From positions 1 to 64,000 of the forward strand of contig WGNC01000007.1 of the NCBI GenBank assembly GCA_016124745.1: a stretch of 64,000 bases of DNA, written 5' to 3'. Under the pieces are notes generated by a model. It did no database searches. It worked only from the letters and a program-made list of their open reading frames with translations, and was not told where the DNA came from. Within the stretch, counting starts at the first letter, position 1. The number at the start of each line of letters is the position of its first letter. Below, piece by piece: positions 1-9,593 of the stretch. The position numbers and the translations under genes were made by a program. Source of the stretch: Thiobacillus sp. Its GTDB lineage: Bacteria > Pseudomonadota > Gammaproteobacteria > Burkholderiales > Thiobacillaceae.

Positions 1-175
1 ATTCCTTGATGAGGTGACTGCATGAGCAGCGAGCCTCGGCACGTCCGAGCGCCCGCGAATGCGGCCGTCACCGACGCACTGTCCGATGCCGGTCCCGTAT
101 TCCTTGATGAGGTGACTGCATGAGCAGCGAGCCTCGGCACGTGCGAGCGCCCGCGAATGCGGCCGTCACCGACGC
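1..175 (+). repeat. 98-bp-period tandem repeat (77-bp near-identical copies at 1-77 and 99-175, one mismatch)
   Basis: attccttgatgaggtgactgcatgagcagcgagcctcggcacgt[c/g]cgagcgcccgcgaatgcggccgtcaccgacgc occurs twice, offset 98; the only mismatch is 45 C / 143 G. Confidence 0.97.
22..123 (+). CDS. micro-ORF copy A, 33 aa (MSSEPRHVRAPANAAVTDALSDAGPVFLDEVTA)
   Basis: SD-like GAGGTGA before ATG; stop overlaps the next ATG as ATGA; sits in the tandem repeat; below the ORF-track cutoff. Confidence 0.4.
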   Translation: MSSEPRHVRAPANAAVTDALSDAGPVFLDEVTA

Positions 176-221
176 CCAAACCGTTGCATGCCGCATAATT
201 GTTGAAGAGGTGACCCCATGA
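120..221 (+). CDS. micro-ORF copy B, 33 aa (MSSEPRHVRAPANAAVTDAQTVACRIIVEEVTP)
   Basis: Same length as copy A; SD-like GAGGTGA; TGA overlaps the ATG of the radical SAM gene (ATGA). Confidence 0.4.
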   Translation: MSSEPRHVRAPANAAVTDAQTVACRIIVEEVTP

Positions 222-1312
222 GCATCCCAGAATCGCATTACCCTGCACGCTGGTGGCACGCGCTGCCCGACGGCCGCATCCAGTGCGACCTCTGTCCGCG
301 CGACTGCAAGCTGCACGAAGGCCAGCGCGGCCTGTGCTTCGTGCGCAAAATGGAGGCCGGCAAGATGGTGCTCACCACCTACGGCCGCTCGTCGGGATTC
401 TGCGTCGACCCGATCGAGAAAAAACCGCTCAATCACTTCTACCCCGGCTCGTCGGTATTTTCCTTCGGCACTGCCGGTTGCAACCTGGCCTGCAAGTTCT
501 GCCAGAACTGGGACATTTCCAAGTCGCGCGAGACCGACACCATGGTCGACCAGGCGATGCCCGACGAGATCGCCGCGGCGGCCGAGCGAAGCGGCTGCAA
601 GAGCGTGGCCTTCACCTACAATGATCCGGTCATCTTCGCCGAATACGCGATGGACGTGGCCGACGCCTGCCATGCGCGCGGCATCAAGACCGTGGCGGTG
701 ACCGCCGGCTACATGCATGACGACCCACGCCGTGCGTTCTACGCCAAGATGGACGCCGCCAATGTCGACCTGAAAGCGTTCTCCGAAGAGTTCTATTTCA
801 AGCTCACCGGCGCGCACCTGCAGCCCGTGCTTGACACGCTGATCTATCTGAAACGCGAAACGAACGTCTGGTTCGAGATCACGACCTTGCTGATCCCCGG
901 CCACAACGATTCCGACGCCGAGCTCTCGGCGATGAGCGCCTGGATCATGCGCGAGCTCGGCCCCGACGTACCGCTGCACTTTTCGGCCTTTCACCCCGAC
1001 TGGAAAATGATGGACGTGCCGCCCACGCCGGCGTCCACGCTGACGCGTGCGCGCGACATCGCGTTGAAGGCCGGGTTGCATTACGTCTACACCGGCAACG
1101 TGCACGACACGGCGGGCGGTACGACGTCGTGCCCAAGCTGCCACAAGCCGCTGATCGTTCGCGACTGGTATCGCATCGACGAGTACAGCCTGACCCCGGA
1201 TGGCCATTGCCCGCATTGCGGCAGCGTGATCGCCGGCCGCTTCGGCGAATTCAGCCATCCCTTCGGCAATCGCCGCATTCCGATTGCCATGCACCGCGAG
1301 GATCATCCATGA
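218..1312 (+). CDS. amrS: AmmeMemoRadiSam system radical SAM enzyme
   Basis: CNLACKFCQNWDIS CxxxCxxC motif; N-terminal Cys cluster CDLCPRDCKLHEGQRGLCFVR; C-terminal CPSCHKP and CPHCGS. Confidence 0.9.
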   Translation: MSIPESHYPARWWHALPDGRIQCDLCPRDCKLHEGQRGLCFVRKMEAGKMVLTTYGRSSGFCVDPIEKKPLNHFYPGSSVFSFGTAGCNLACKFCQNWDISKSRETDTMVDQAMPDEIAAAAERSGCKSVAFTYNDPVIFAEYAMDVADACHARGIKTVAVTAGYMHDDPRRAFYAKMDAANVDLKAFSEEFYFKLTGAHLQPVLDTLIYLKRETNVWFEITTLLIPGHNDSDAELSAMSAWIMRELGPDVPLHFSAFHPDWKMMDVPPTPASTLTRARDIALKAGLHYVYTGNVHDTAGGTTSCPSCHKPLIVRDWYRIDEYSLTPDGHCPHCGSVIAGRFGEFSHPFGNRRIPIAMHREDHP

Positions 1313-1950
1313 GCACCCCCACGCTGGTTCATATTCCTGCCGGACGCGCCACAATCGAGGGCATGCTCGAGATTCCCGAGCGCGCCGTCGGCCTCGTCCT
1401 GTTCGCTCACGGCAGCGGCTCGTCGCGCCATTCGCCGCGCAACAACGCGGTCGCCGGCGTGCTGCGCCAGGCCGGTGTCGGCACGCTGCTGATGGATTTG
1501 CTGACGCCCGGCGAGGACCGCGATTACGCACAGCGCTTCGATATCGGATTGTTGACGCAGCGGCTGCTGGAAGCCGCGCGCTGGGCGGGATCCGAGCCCG
1601 CCATCCGTGATCTGCCGCTCGGATTCTTCGGCGCCAGCACGGGTGCGGCCGCCGCGCTCGAAGCCGCTGCCGTGCTGGGCGACCGGACCCGTGCCGTGGT
1701 GTCACGCGGCGGTCGTCCCGATCTGGCCAGCGAGGAGGCATTGCAGAAAGTCCGAGCGCCGACGCTGCTGCTGGTGGGCGGTCTCGACGACGGCGTGATC
1801 GAGCTCAACCAGATCGCCTATGAGCAGTTGTCCTGCGAAAAGGAGATGCTGATCGTTCCCGGCGCCACCCACCTGTTCGAGGAACCCGGCACGCTGGAGG
1901 CGGTGGCGCGTCAGGCAGCGAACTGGTTTGCAAGGTATCTGCCTGCTTAG
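1309..1950 (+). CDS. alpha/beta hydrolase (dienelactone hydrolase family-like)
   Basis: VLFAHGSGSSRHSPRN, GFFGASTGAAAALEAA nucleophile elbow, PGATHLFEEPG; ATGA overlap with upstream gene. Confidence 0.8.
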   Translation: MSTPTLVHIPAGRATIEGMLEIPERAVGLVLFAHGSGSSRHSPRNNAVAGVLRQAGVGTLLMDLLTPGEDRDYAQRFDIGLLTQRLLEAARWAGSEPAIRDLPLGFFGASTGAAAALEAAAVLGDRTRAVVSRGGRPDLASEEALQKVRAPTLLLVGGLDDGVIELNQIAYEQLSCEKEMLIVPGATHLFEEPGTLEAVARQAANWFARYLPA

Positions 1951-2050
1951 CGACGCCCTGCAGGAGGGGCGCCTCGCCCCGAATGCCGGCGCCGCACCGC
2001 CATCCGCATTCGGCCCGGGGGCGGGCCTCCTACGCGTCTGATTCCGTGGC

Positions 2051-2785
2051 ATGATGAATTGCATGCCCCCGGATAACGCCGATCCCGCCATTTTCGTCGC
2101 CCACGGCCTGACCAAGGTCTACCGCATGGGCGAAGTCGAGGTGCACGCATTGCGCGGCATCGATCTCACGCTCAATCGCGGCGAACTGGTCGTGCTGCTC
2201 GGTCCTTCCGGCAGTGGCAAGTCGACGCTGCTGAACATCCTCGGCGGGCTCGATGCGCCGACCGGCGGTGAGGTGCGTTATCTCGACCATATGCTGACCG
2301 GTGCGTCGGAAGCCGAGCTCACACGTTTTCGCCGCGAGCATGTCGGCTTCGTGTTCCAGTTCTACAACCTGATTCCCAGCCTCACCGCGCGCGAGAACGT
2401 CGCTGCGGTGACCGAGATCGCGGCCGCGCCGATGCGTCCCGAGGATGCGCTTGGGCTCGTGGGGCTGGGCAATCGCCTCGACCATTTTCCGGCCCAGCTT
2501 TCGGGCGGCGAGCAGCAGCGCGTGGCGATCGCGCGCGCCGTCGCCAAGAACCCGGCGGTACTGCTGTGTGACGAGCCCACCGGCGCGCTCGATTCGGCCA
2601 CCGGCGTGGTGGTGCTCGAAGTGCTGGAAAAGGTGAACCGAGAACTCGGTACGCTGACCGTGCTGATCACCCACAACGCCGGCATCGCCGACATGGCCGA
2701 CCGCGTGATTCGCCTGTCCGACGGCATGATCGCGGACATCCATGCCAACCCCGCGAAGAAGGCGGCGCGGGAACTGGCCTGGTAG
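2051..2785 (+). CDS. ABC transporter ATP-binding protein (MacB/LolD type)
   Basis: Walker [10 protein letters not shown], signature [14 protein letters not shown], Walker [12 protein letters not shown]. Confidence 0.93.
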   Translation: MMNCMPPDNADPAIFVAHGLTKVYRMGEVEVHALRGIDLTLNRGELVVLLGPSGSGKSTLLNILGGLDAPTGGEVRYLDHMLTGASEAELTRFRREHVGFVFQFYNLIPSLTARENVAAVTEIAAAPMRPEDALGLVGLGNRLDHFPAQLSGGEQQRVAIARAVAKNPAVLLCDEPTGALDSATGVVVLEVLEKVNRELGTLTVLITHNAGIADMADRVIRLSDGMIADIHANPAKKAARELAW

Positions 2786-2797
2786 GCGCCTGCCTCG

Positions 2798-5167
2798 ATG
2801 AAAACCCTCGACCGCAAACTCCTGCGCGACCTCTGGCACCTGCGCGGCCAGGTGCTGGCGATTGCCGCGGTCATCATGGGCGGGGTCGCCACCATGGTGA
2901 TGTCGCTTTCCACCTACGATTCGCTGGTTACCACGCGCGATCGCTTCTACGGTGAATACCGTTTCGCCGAAGTCTTTGCCACGCTCAAGCGCGCACCCGA
3001 GACACTGACCGAACGGCTCGCCGCGCTGCCGGGCGTGGAGCACCTTGAGACGCGGGTGCGTGCCGGAGTGAAGCTCGAGGTGGCCGGTTTTTCCGATCCC
3101 ATCACCGGCCTGTTGCTGTCGCTGCCGGATGTCGGTGAAGCGCAGCTCAATCGGCTGCACCTCAAGCGCGGCCGCACGGTGCAAGCGTGGAGCACGGACG
3201 AGGTCGTGCTGTCCGATACCTTTGCCGATGCGCACGGCTTTCAGCCCGGCGACACGCTTTCCGCCATCATCAACGGCAGGCGCAAGACACTCACCGTGGT
3301 CGGCGTCGCGGTCTCGCCCGAGTATGTCTACCAGATCGCGCCCGGCTCCATGTTTCCCGACTTCAAGCGCTATGGCGTGCTGTGGATGGGTCGCCATGCG
3401 CTGGCGGCGGCCTACGACATGGAGGGCGCCTTCAACCAGCTCAGCCTGACGCTGGCGCGCGACGCGCACGAGCAGGACGTGATCGACCGCGTCGACGCCG
3501 TGCTGGCCGATTACGGCGGCACCGGCGCCTATGGTCGCGAGAACCAGTTCTCCAATCGCTTTCTATCGGAGGAACTGAAACAGCTCAAGACCATGGCCAC
3601 GATCTTTTCGGCCATCTTTCTCGGGGTGGCGGCTTTTCTGCTGAATGTGGTGCTGAGCCGGCTGATCGCGCTGCAGCGCGATCAGATCGCCATCCTCAAG
3701 GCGTTCGGTTATGGCTATCTGGCAATCGGCGCGCACTTCGTCAAGCTGGTGCTGCTGATGGCGGTGCTCGGCGTTGCAGCCGGGGTGGCGCTCGGCGGCT
3801 GGTTCGGCCAGGGCCTGTCCAACGTCTACACGGAAACGACATTCCGTTTTCCCTACCTCGACTACCGTATCGATCTGCGCGTGATCCTGATTGCCCTGGC
3901 CGTCAGCTGCCTGGCGGCGGTGAGCGGCACCCTCTACTCGGTGGTGCGGGCGGCACGGCTGCCGCCGGCCGAGGGCATGCGCCCCGAGATGCCGGCGACC
4001 TACCGCACCACGCTGGTCGAGCGCATCGGCCTGCAGCGCTGGTTTGCCACGCCGACGCGCATGATCCTGCGCCACATCGGGCGACGGCCGCTGAAGTCGC
4101 TGCTGACGGTGCTGGGCATTGCCTGCGCCTGCGGACTGATGATGGTGGGCAACTACCAGAAGGGGGCGATCGACTTCATGGTCGACGTGCAGTTCCGCCA
4201 GGCATCGCGCGAAGACCTGGCGCTGACTTTCATCGAGCCGACCTCCGGGCGCGCGCTGCACGAGCTGGCTGCGCTGCCGGGCGTCGATTTCGTCGAAGGC
4301 TTTCGGGACGTTCCGGCGATCCTGCGTTTCGGGCACCACCACTACCGCTCCGCTGTCTTCGGCATCCAGCCGCAGGGCCAGCTGCATCGCTCGCTCGACC
4401 ATCGGCTGCAACCGGTCGCGCTGCAGCCGGGCGGTGTCGTCCTGACCGACCACCTGGCGACGAACATCCTGCACGTGAAACCCGGCGACATGCTGACGGT
4501 CGAAGTGCTGGAAGGCAGCCGGCCGGTACGGCAGGTGCCGGTGCTGGGCATCACCAAGCAGTACTTGGGCGTGTCGGCCTACATGCAGCAGGATTCGCTC
4601 AACGCGCTGATGCGCGAGGGCAGTACGGTGACCGGCGCCTATCTCGCGCTGCAGCCTGGCGCGGAAGCCGCGCTCTACGCGCGCCTGCACGAACGTCCGC
4701 GTGTCCTCGGCATGGTGGCCAACGCGGCGGCGATCCAGAGTTTCTATGCCACCATCGGCGAGTTCATCCTGTTCTACACGCTGGTGTCCACGCTGCTTGC
4801 CGGGGCCATCGGTTTCGGCGTGGTGTACAACAGCGCGCGCATCGCGCTGTCGGAGCGCGGCCGCGAACTCGCGAGCCTGCGGGTGCTGGGCTTTTCCCGC
4901 GGCGAGATCGCCTATATCTTGCTTGGAGAACTGGCGCTGCTGACGTTGGTGGCGATCCCGGTCGGCTTCCTGGTCGGCGTGGGGCTGGTCGGAATCCTGG
5001 TGGTGGCGTTCCAGAGCGAGCTGTATCGCCTGCCGCTGATCCTGACGCCCGAGAATTACGCCATGGGCGCCAGCGTCGTCATCGTGTCCGCGCTGCTGTC
5101 CGGTCTGCTGTTGTGGAGACGGCTCGGCCGGCTGGACCTGGTGGCAGTATTGAAAACACGCGAATAA
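2798..5167 (+). CDS. ABC transporter permease, FtsX-like, two permease modules
   Basis: 789 aa with two FtsX-like TM modules; directly downstream of the ATPase. Confidence 0.9.
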   Translation: MKTLDRKLLRDLWHLRGQVLAIAAVIMGGVATMVMSLSTYDSLVTTRDRFYGEYRFAEVFATLKRAPETLTERLAALPGVEHLETRVRAGVKLEVAGFSDPITGLLLSLPDVGEAQLNRLHLKRGRTVQAWSTDEVVLSDTFADAHGFQPGDTLSAIINGRRKTLTVVGVAVSPEYVYQIAPGSMFPDFKRYGVLWMGRHALAAAYDMEGAFNQLSLTLARDAHEQDVIDRVDAVLADYGGTGAYGRENQFSNRFLSEELKQLKTMATIFSAIFLGVAAFLLNVVLSRLIALQRDQIAILKAFGYGYLAIGAHFVKLVLLMAVLGVAAGVALGGWFGQGLSNVYTETTFRFPYLDYRIDLRVILIALAVSCLAAVSGTLYSVVRAARLPPAEGMRPEMPATYRTTLVERIGLQRWFATPTRMILRHIGRRPLKSLLTVLGIACACGLMMVGNYQKGAIDFMVDVQFRQASREDLALTFIEPTSGRALHELAALPGVDFVEGFRDVPAILRFGHHHYRSAVFGIQPQGQLHRSLDHRLQPVALQPGGVVLTDHLATNILHVKPGDMLTVEVLEGSRPVRQVPVLGITKQYLGVSAYMQQDSLNALMREGSTVTGAYLALQPGAEAALYARLHERPRVLGMVANAAAIQSFYATIGEFILFYTLVSTLLAGAIGFGVVYNSARIALSERGRELASLRVLGFSRGEIAYILLGELALLTLVAIPVGFLVGVGLVGILVVAFQSELYRLPLILTPENYAMGASVVIVSALLSGLLLWRRLGRLDLVAVLKTRE

Positions 5168-5182
5168 GGCAGACAAGGGGAG

Positions 5183-6376
5183 ATGCAGCTACGTGCAAAG
5201 ATAGGGATGCTGGCGACCGCTGTGCTGGTGGTGGCAGGGCTCGTCTACGGCTTCATGCCGCGGGCGCTGCCGGTGGATATCGCTGAAGTGAAACGCGCGC
5301 CCCTCACGGTGACGGTGGAGGAAGAGGGCAAGACCCGGGTCAGCGAGCGCTACCTGGTGTCGGCGCCGGTGGCCGGCTATGTTCGCCGCATCGATCTCAA
5401 GGCAGGCGATGCCGTGGCCAAAGGGCAGGTGCTGGCGCTGATCGAGCCGGCGCGGGCGGTGGCGCTCGATCCTCGCACGCGCGCGCAGGCGCAGGCGCAG
5501 GCGAGTGGCGCCCAGGCGGCGCTCGCCGTTGCGCAGGAAAACGCGCGCGCCGCCGCTGCCGCCGAGCAGCTCGCGCAACAGGAAAGGACGCGCGCCGAAT
5601 CCCTGCAGCAATCGAACTTCCTCTCGGCGCAGGCGCTCGATACGGCACGCACTGCGGAGACCCGCGCCCGCGCCGCGCGACAGGCAGCCGACCATACGGT
5701 CAGGGTGGCGCGTTTTGAACTGGAACTGGCGCGCGCGGCTGTCGCGAACGCCAACCGCCTGCAGGCCGGCGGCGCAGTGGAACGGTTTCAGGTGCGTGCG
5801 CCGGTCGCGGCACGCGTGCTCAGGCTGCTGCACGAAAGCGAAGGGGCAGTGGCGGCCGGGCAGCCGCTGGTGGAAATCGGCAACCCCGATAGCCTGGAAG
5901 TCGAGGTCGAAGTGCTGTCCACACACGCGGTGAAAATTACGCCCGGCTCCAGGGTCATCCTCGACCGCTGGGGCGGCGAGGAGGCCGTGGAGGGCAGGGT
6001 GCGCGTGGTGGAGCCGAGCGGCTTCACCAAGATCTCGGCGCTCGGCGTCGAGGAGCAGCGGGTACGCGTGATCGTCGACTTCGCCTCGCCGCGCGAAGCG
6101 TGGCAGCGTCTCGGCGACGGCTATCGGGTGGAAGCCCGCTTCGTGTTGTGGGCAGGCGACGACGTGCTGCAACTGCCGACCAGCGCCCTGTTCCGCCACG
6201 GCAACGGCTGGGCCGTGTTTGCGGTCGAGGGAGGCCATGCCCGCCTGACGCCGGTAGAGACCGGCCAGCGCGCCGGCCTGGCGACGCAGCTGCGGTCCGG
6301 ACTCGCTGCCGGCGCCAGGGTGGTCAGCCACCCGGACGACACGCTTGGCGACGGCGCCCGCGTGAAGCTGCGCTGA
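5183..6376 (+). CDS. HlyD/RND-type periplasmic adaptor subunit
   Basis: N-terminal TM; lipoyl-like VSAPVAGYVRRIDLKAGDAVAKGQVLALIEP; Ala/Gln-rich coiled coil; follows the ABC genes. Confidence 0.88.
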   Translation: MQLRAKIGMLATAVLVVAGLVYGFMPRALPVDIAEVKRAPLTVTVEEEGKTRVSERYLVSAPVAGYVRRIDLKAGDAVAKGQVLALIEPARAVALDPRTRAQAQAQASGAQAALAVAQENARAAAAAEQLAQQERTRAESLQQSNFLSAQALDTARTAETRARAARQAADHTVRVARFELELARAAVANANRLQAGGAVERFQVRAPVAARVLRLLHESEGAVAAGQPLVEIGNPDSLEVEVEVLSTHAVKITPGSRVILDRWGGEEAVEGRVRVVEPSGFTKISALGVEEQRVRVIVDFASPREAWQRLGDGYRVEARFVLWAGDDVLQLPTSALFRHGNGWAVFAVEGGHARLTPVETGQRAGLATQLRSGLAAGARVVSHPDDTLGDGARVKLR

Positions 6377-6385
6377 GGCAGCCGT

Positions 6386-7012
6386 TCAGGCTTGCCCCAG
6401 GATGGCTTCGACTTCCGAGTCGTCCACCTGCGGAAAGTCGGCATAGAACTGGCCCACCGCCTGGAAGAATGGCGGTGCCTGCAGGCACACCACCTCGTCA
6501 GCGTAGCCCCGTATCTTCTCCAGCGTGTCCGGCGGCGCCACCGGCACCGCGCAGATCAGGCGGGCCGGTTTTCTGGCGCGCAGCGCATGCAATGCGGAAA
6601 TCATCGTGGCACCGGTGGCCAGCCCGTCGTCCACCACGATCACGATGCGCCCGGCCGGATCGATCGGCGGACGCAACGGCGTGTATTGCTCCCGCCGCTT
6701 GTTGATCGTCGCCAGCTGGGCCTGCATCTCCTGTTGCAGATAGGCGGACGTGCCGCCGGCCGATTCGGCGTAGTCCGCAACATAGGTCCAACCCGATTCG
6801 TCGATCGAGCCGATGGCGAATTCCGGATTGAACGGCGCGCGCAGCTTGCGCACCAGCACCACGTCAAGCTCGCCCTCCAGCGCCCGTGCCAGACGCTGTC
6901 CCATCGGCACCGCGCCGCGCGGGATGGCAAGGATCAGCGGATTTTTTCCCTTCCAGGCTTGCAACGCGACTGCCAGACTGTCGGCGGCCTGATTGCGGTT
7001 GGCGAATATCAT
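6386..7012 (-). CDS. phosphoribosyltransferase family protein
   Basis: IVIVVDDGLATGATM PRPP loop; LAIPRGAVPMG. Confidence 0.88.
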   Translation of the reverse strand: MIFANRNQAADSLAVALQAWKGKNPLILAIPRGAVPMGQRLARALEGELDVVLVRKLRAPFNPEFAIGSIDESGWTYVADYAESAGGTSAYLQQEMQAQLATINKRREQYTPLRPPIDPAGRIVIVVDDGLATGATMISALHALRARKPARLICAVPVAPPDTLEKIRGYADEVVCLQAPPFFQAVGQFYADFPQVDDSEVEAILGQA

Positions 7013-7157
7013 GATGTTCTCCTCGTATGCACTCTCATCTTAGGCGTGGCCGGGGCGTCCGGCAGCCTGCATTCACGCACGCGTTGATGTCGGCAGCGCA
7101 AGCGCGCCGGCGGCCTGCGAGACGAACGGAACGCGCGTCACGGGCTAAGCTTCACCC

Positions 7158-7169
7158 TATTGTGCAATA
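7158..7169. promoter_or_regulatory. inverted repeat TATTG-TG-CAATA in the Xre-RES promoter, candidate operator
   Basis: Palindromic arms about 60 bp before the antitoxin ATG, next to an AT-rich stretch (tatctaaaat). Confidence 0.4.
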
Positions 7170-7231
7170 GTCACAAAAGTATCTAAAATGTGCGTTATCA
7201 ACAATATGCCACGCAGCCGAAGGAGTCCCGG

Positions 7232-7594
7232 ATGAGCCTCGCACTCGCGCAAACAGAGACCGACCGTGCCAGTGTGCTCGCCGAAGCCCTGGCCAGCGCC
7301 GGCAGACAGCTCGGCATGAGCCAGGCCGATCTCGGTGCCGTCATCGGCAGGGATCGCACGGCCATCAGTCGCGGTCGCATCGATCCGGCCAGCAAGGCTG
7401 GCGAACTCGCGCTGCTGCTGATTCGCTGTTACCGCGCGCTTTATGTGCTCGTGGGCGGCAACCCGGAGCAGATGCGCCACTGGATGCAGACCGAAAACCT
7501 GCATACCGGCGGCATCCCGGCCGAGCAGGTGAAGACCGTGCAGGGACTGACCAGCGTGCTGGAATATCTGGACGCGATGCGGGGCAAACTGTAG
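7232..7594 (+). CDS. Xre/MbcA/ParS-type antitoxin (DUF2384-like C-terminus)
   Basis: HTH QLGMSQADLGAVIGRDRTAISR; C-terminal region as in Xre-RES antitoxins; adjacent to RES gene. Confidence 0.85.
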   Translation: MSLALAQTETDRASVLAEALASAGRQLGMSQADLGAVIGRDRTAISRGRIDPASKAGELALLLIRCYRALYVLVGGNPEQMRHWMQTENLHTGGIPAEQVKTVQGLTSVLEYLDAMRGKL

Positions 7595-8344
7595 GTGATC
7601 GACTGGGACGCCTGCCTGGCGGGCACCCCGCCGGTCAGATTCGCTGGGACGCTGCTGCGTCTGGTCGAAAGCCAGGAGCAGGTGGCGACTCATCAACTGG
7701 TGCGTTCGCTCGAGCGCCAGGCCGTGCTGGAAGAGATGCTCGAGGCCACCAAGCCGGCCCTGCGTCGCGGCAGCGGGGCGCTGCACTATCTGCTTGCCAC
7801 GCCGTTCCGCTATCCGCCGCTGAAGCACGGCTCGCGCTTCGGCCGCCGCAGCGAGCCCAGCCTGTGCTACGGCTCCCTGCAAACGGCAACGGTCCTCGCC
7901 GAGGCCGCCTATTACCGCTTCGTTTTTTGGTATGGTATGGTGCGGCCGCCCGCCGGCAAGCTCGATACCCAGCACACCCTGTTCGGCGCAGCGTATCGTA
8001 GCGGGCGGGGTCTGCAATTGCAGGCGCCCCCCTTCGATGCACATCGCGCCGAACTCGCCAGTCCGTCCGACTATCGCGCCAGCCAGGCGCTTGGCACGGC
8101 GATGCGTGCGGCAGGCATCGAGGCCTTCGAGTTCGTCTCCGCGCGCGATCCCGCGGGCGGCATCAACGTCGCGCTGTTCATGCCCGGCGCCTTCGCCAGA
8201 AAGGCCCCGGTTTCGCAGGACGCCTGGCTGTGCGAACTCACGGGTGAGCATGTGCGCTTCCGCGCTGCCCGTGGACGCGAGATCCACGAATTTCCGCTTG
8301 GCGTCTTCCAGGTGAATGGAACGCTGCCCTGGCCGGCCTGCTGA
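7595..8344 (+). CDS. RES-domain toxin
   Basis: GTG start immediately after antitoxin stop; PFRYPPLKHGSRFGRRSEPSLCYGS and later E/S motifs of RES family. Confidence 0.85.
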   Translation: MIDWDACLAGTPPVRFAGTLLRLVESQEQVATHQLVRSLERQAVLEEMLEATKPALRRGSGALHYLLATPFRYPPLKHGSRFGRRSEPSLCYGSLQTATVLAEAAYYRFVFWYGMVRPPAGKLDTQHTLFGAAYRSGRGLQLQAPPFDAHRAELASPSDYRASQALGTAMRAAGIEAFEFVSARDPAGGINVALFMPGAFARKAPVSQDAWLCELTGEHVRFRAARGREIHEFPLGVFQVNGTLPWPAC

Positions 8345-8466
8345 ACCGGCCCCCGCATCGGTTACACTCGGTTCGAATGAGCGTCAGTTCATCCGTTCAG
8401 GCCCCCGGCAAGCCGGACCCGCGGACCGCTACTGACTGATTGCAAACCCCACCAGCCTTCCATCGC

Positions 8467-8859
8467 ATGACTTCACCTGAAACAAGACCCTGCCCCTTCT
8501 GCCAGCTCGACCCGCTCCGCATCGTCGCCGAGGATGAACTCACGGTCGCTTATCGTGACGGCTTTCCCGTCTCGCTCGGCCATACGGTCATCATCCCGCG
8601 TCGCCATGTCGCCACGCTGTTCGAGGCCACCGAAGGCGAGCAGGCCGCGCTGCTCAGGATGCTGGCGCAGGCCAGGGACATTCTCGACAGGCACCACCAG
8701 CCCGACGGCTACAACATCGGCATCAACCAGGGCCCGGCCGGTGGTCAGACCGTGCCGCACCTGCACATCCACCTGATCCCGCGCTATCGCGGCGACAAGG
8801 AAGACCCGCGCGGCGGGGTGCGCTGGGTGCTGCCGGACAAGGCGAAATATTGGGCGTGA
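8467..8859 (+). CDS. HIT family protein
   Basis: CPFCQLDP..., GPAGGQTVPHLHIHLIPR (HxHxH triad). Confidence 0.93.
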   Translation: MTSPETRPCPFCQLDPLRIVAEDELTVAYRDGFPVSLGHTVIIPRRHVATLFEATEGEQAALLRMLAQARDILDRHHQPDGYNIGINQGPAGGQTVPHLHIHLIPRYRGDKEDPRGGVRWVLPDKAKYWA

Positions 8860-9067
8860 CGCACTTCGGACGGGGAACCGCCGAAGCCGGCATGGAACCA
8901 GCGATATGACAGGGGCTTGCTCACAGAACGGCCCGTTCGCCGGCCTGGGACAGCTCGGCCACACCCGTAGCGGCCATCCCTGCCCAACTCGATTCGCCAG
9001 TCCACACCGAATGCCGCGTGGTGAAAACAGACCGAGTCACGGCCGGATCCCACACGGCCTGCCGCAG

Positions 9068-9574
9068 TCAGGGCTGCGCCGTCACGTACACCAGGTTGTT
9101 GCCCTGGAACACCGCGCGGTAGAAATTGCCGCCGCAGTAGAAGTAGTTGACGTTGCCGACCGGCGTCGAGGTACATCCGGCGGGCAGGGTCGCGACCACG
9201 GTGCCCAAAGGCAGCGGTTTGCCGGCCGCTGCTTCAGCGTGCCCGGCCTTGGCCGCCGATGCGGCTGCCGCCGAAGCCGCCGCGGCCGATGCCGATGCTG
9301 ATGCCGCCGAGGCCGAAGCGGCTGCACTGTTTGCTGCCGCCGCCTGATGCTGGGCCGAGACCGCTGCGGCGGTAGCCGTGGTTGCAACGACGGCACTCCC
9401 GATGATCACGGTGCGGCGCGCGGCACGGCGCCAGACGCCAAAAATGGCCTGGGCCTCGGGTACCAGTTGAACGTACGCGGTCGACACCCGGGAGGGCGAA
9501 CGGGACGGCACATCGACGAGGAACATCAGAACGAGGGCAATGCCCAGGACTGCAGACTTGATGATGGGTTTCAT
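9068..9574 (-). CDS. exported hypothetical protein with Ala/Ser low-complexity segment
   Basis: Hydrophobic N-terminus MKPIIKSAVLGIALVLMFLVDV; AAAANSAAASASAASASASAAAASAAAASAA; C-terminal GNVNYFYCGGNFYRAVFQGNNLVYV. Confidence 0.65.
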   Translation of the reverse strand: MKPIIKSAVLGIALVLMFLVDVPSRSPSRVSTAYVQLVPEAQAIFGVWRRAARRTVIIGSAVVATTATAAAVSAQHQAAAANSAAASASAASASASAAAASAAAASAAKAGHAEAAAGKPLPLGTVVATLPAGCTSTPVGNVNYFYCGGNFYRAVFQGNNLVYVTAQP

Positions 9575-9593
9575 GTGGGGTCTCCGGTTGGGC

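Noticed and set aside
218-1312. Radical SAM gene considered as an anaerobic sulfatase-maturating enzyme for the nearby sulfatases
   Set aside because: N-terminal Cys-rich region and overall layout fit AmmeMemoRadiSam (PflA-like) rather than anSME; it is also about 10 kb from the sulfatases
68-1741. 557-aa minus-strand ORF
   Set aside because: Antisense to the radical SAM and hydrolase genes; His/Arg-rich composition typical of GC-rich antisense frames, no domain signal
9147-9347. Ala/Asp/Glu-rich plus-strand ORF
   Set aside because: Complement of the poly-Ala/Ser tract of the minus-strand protein
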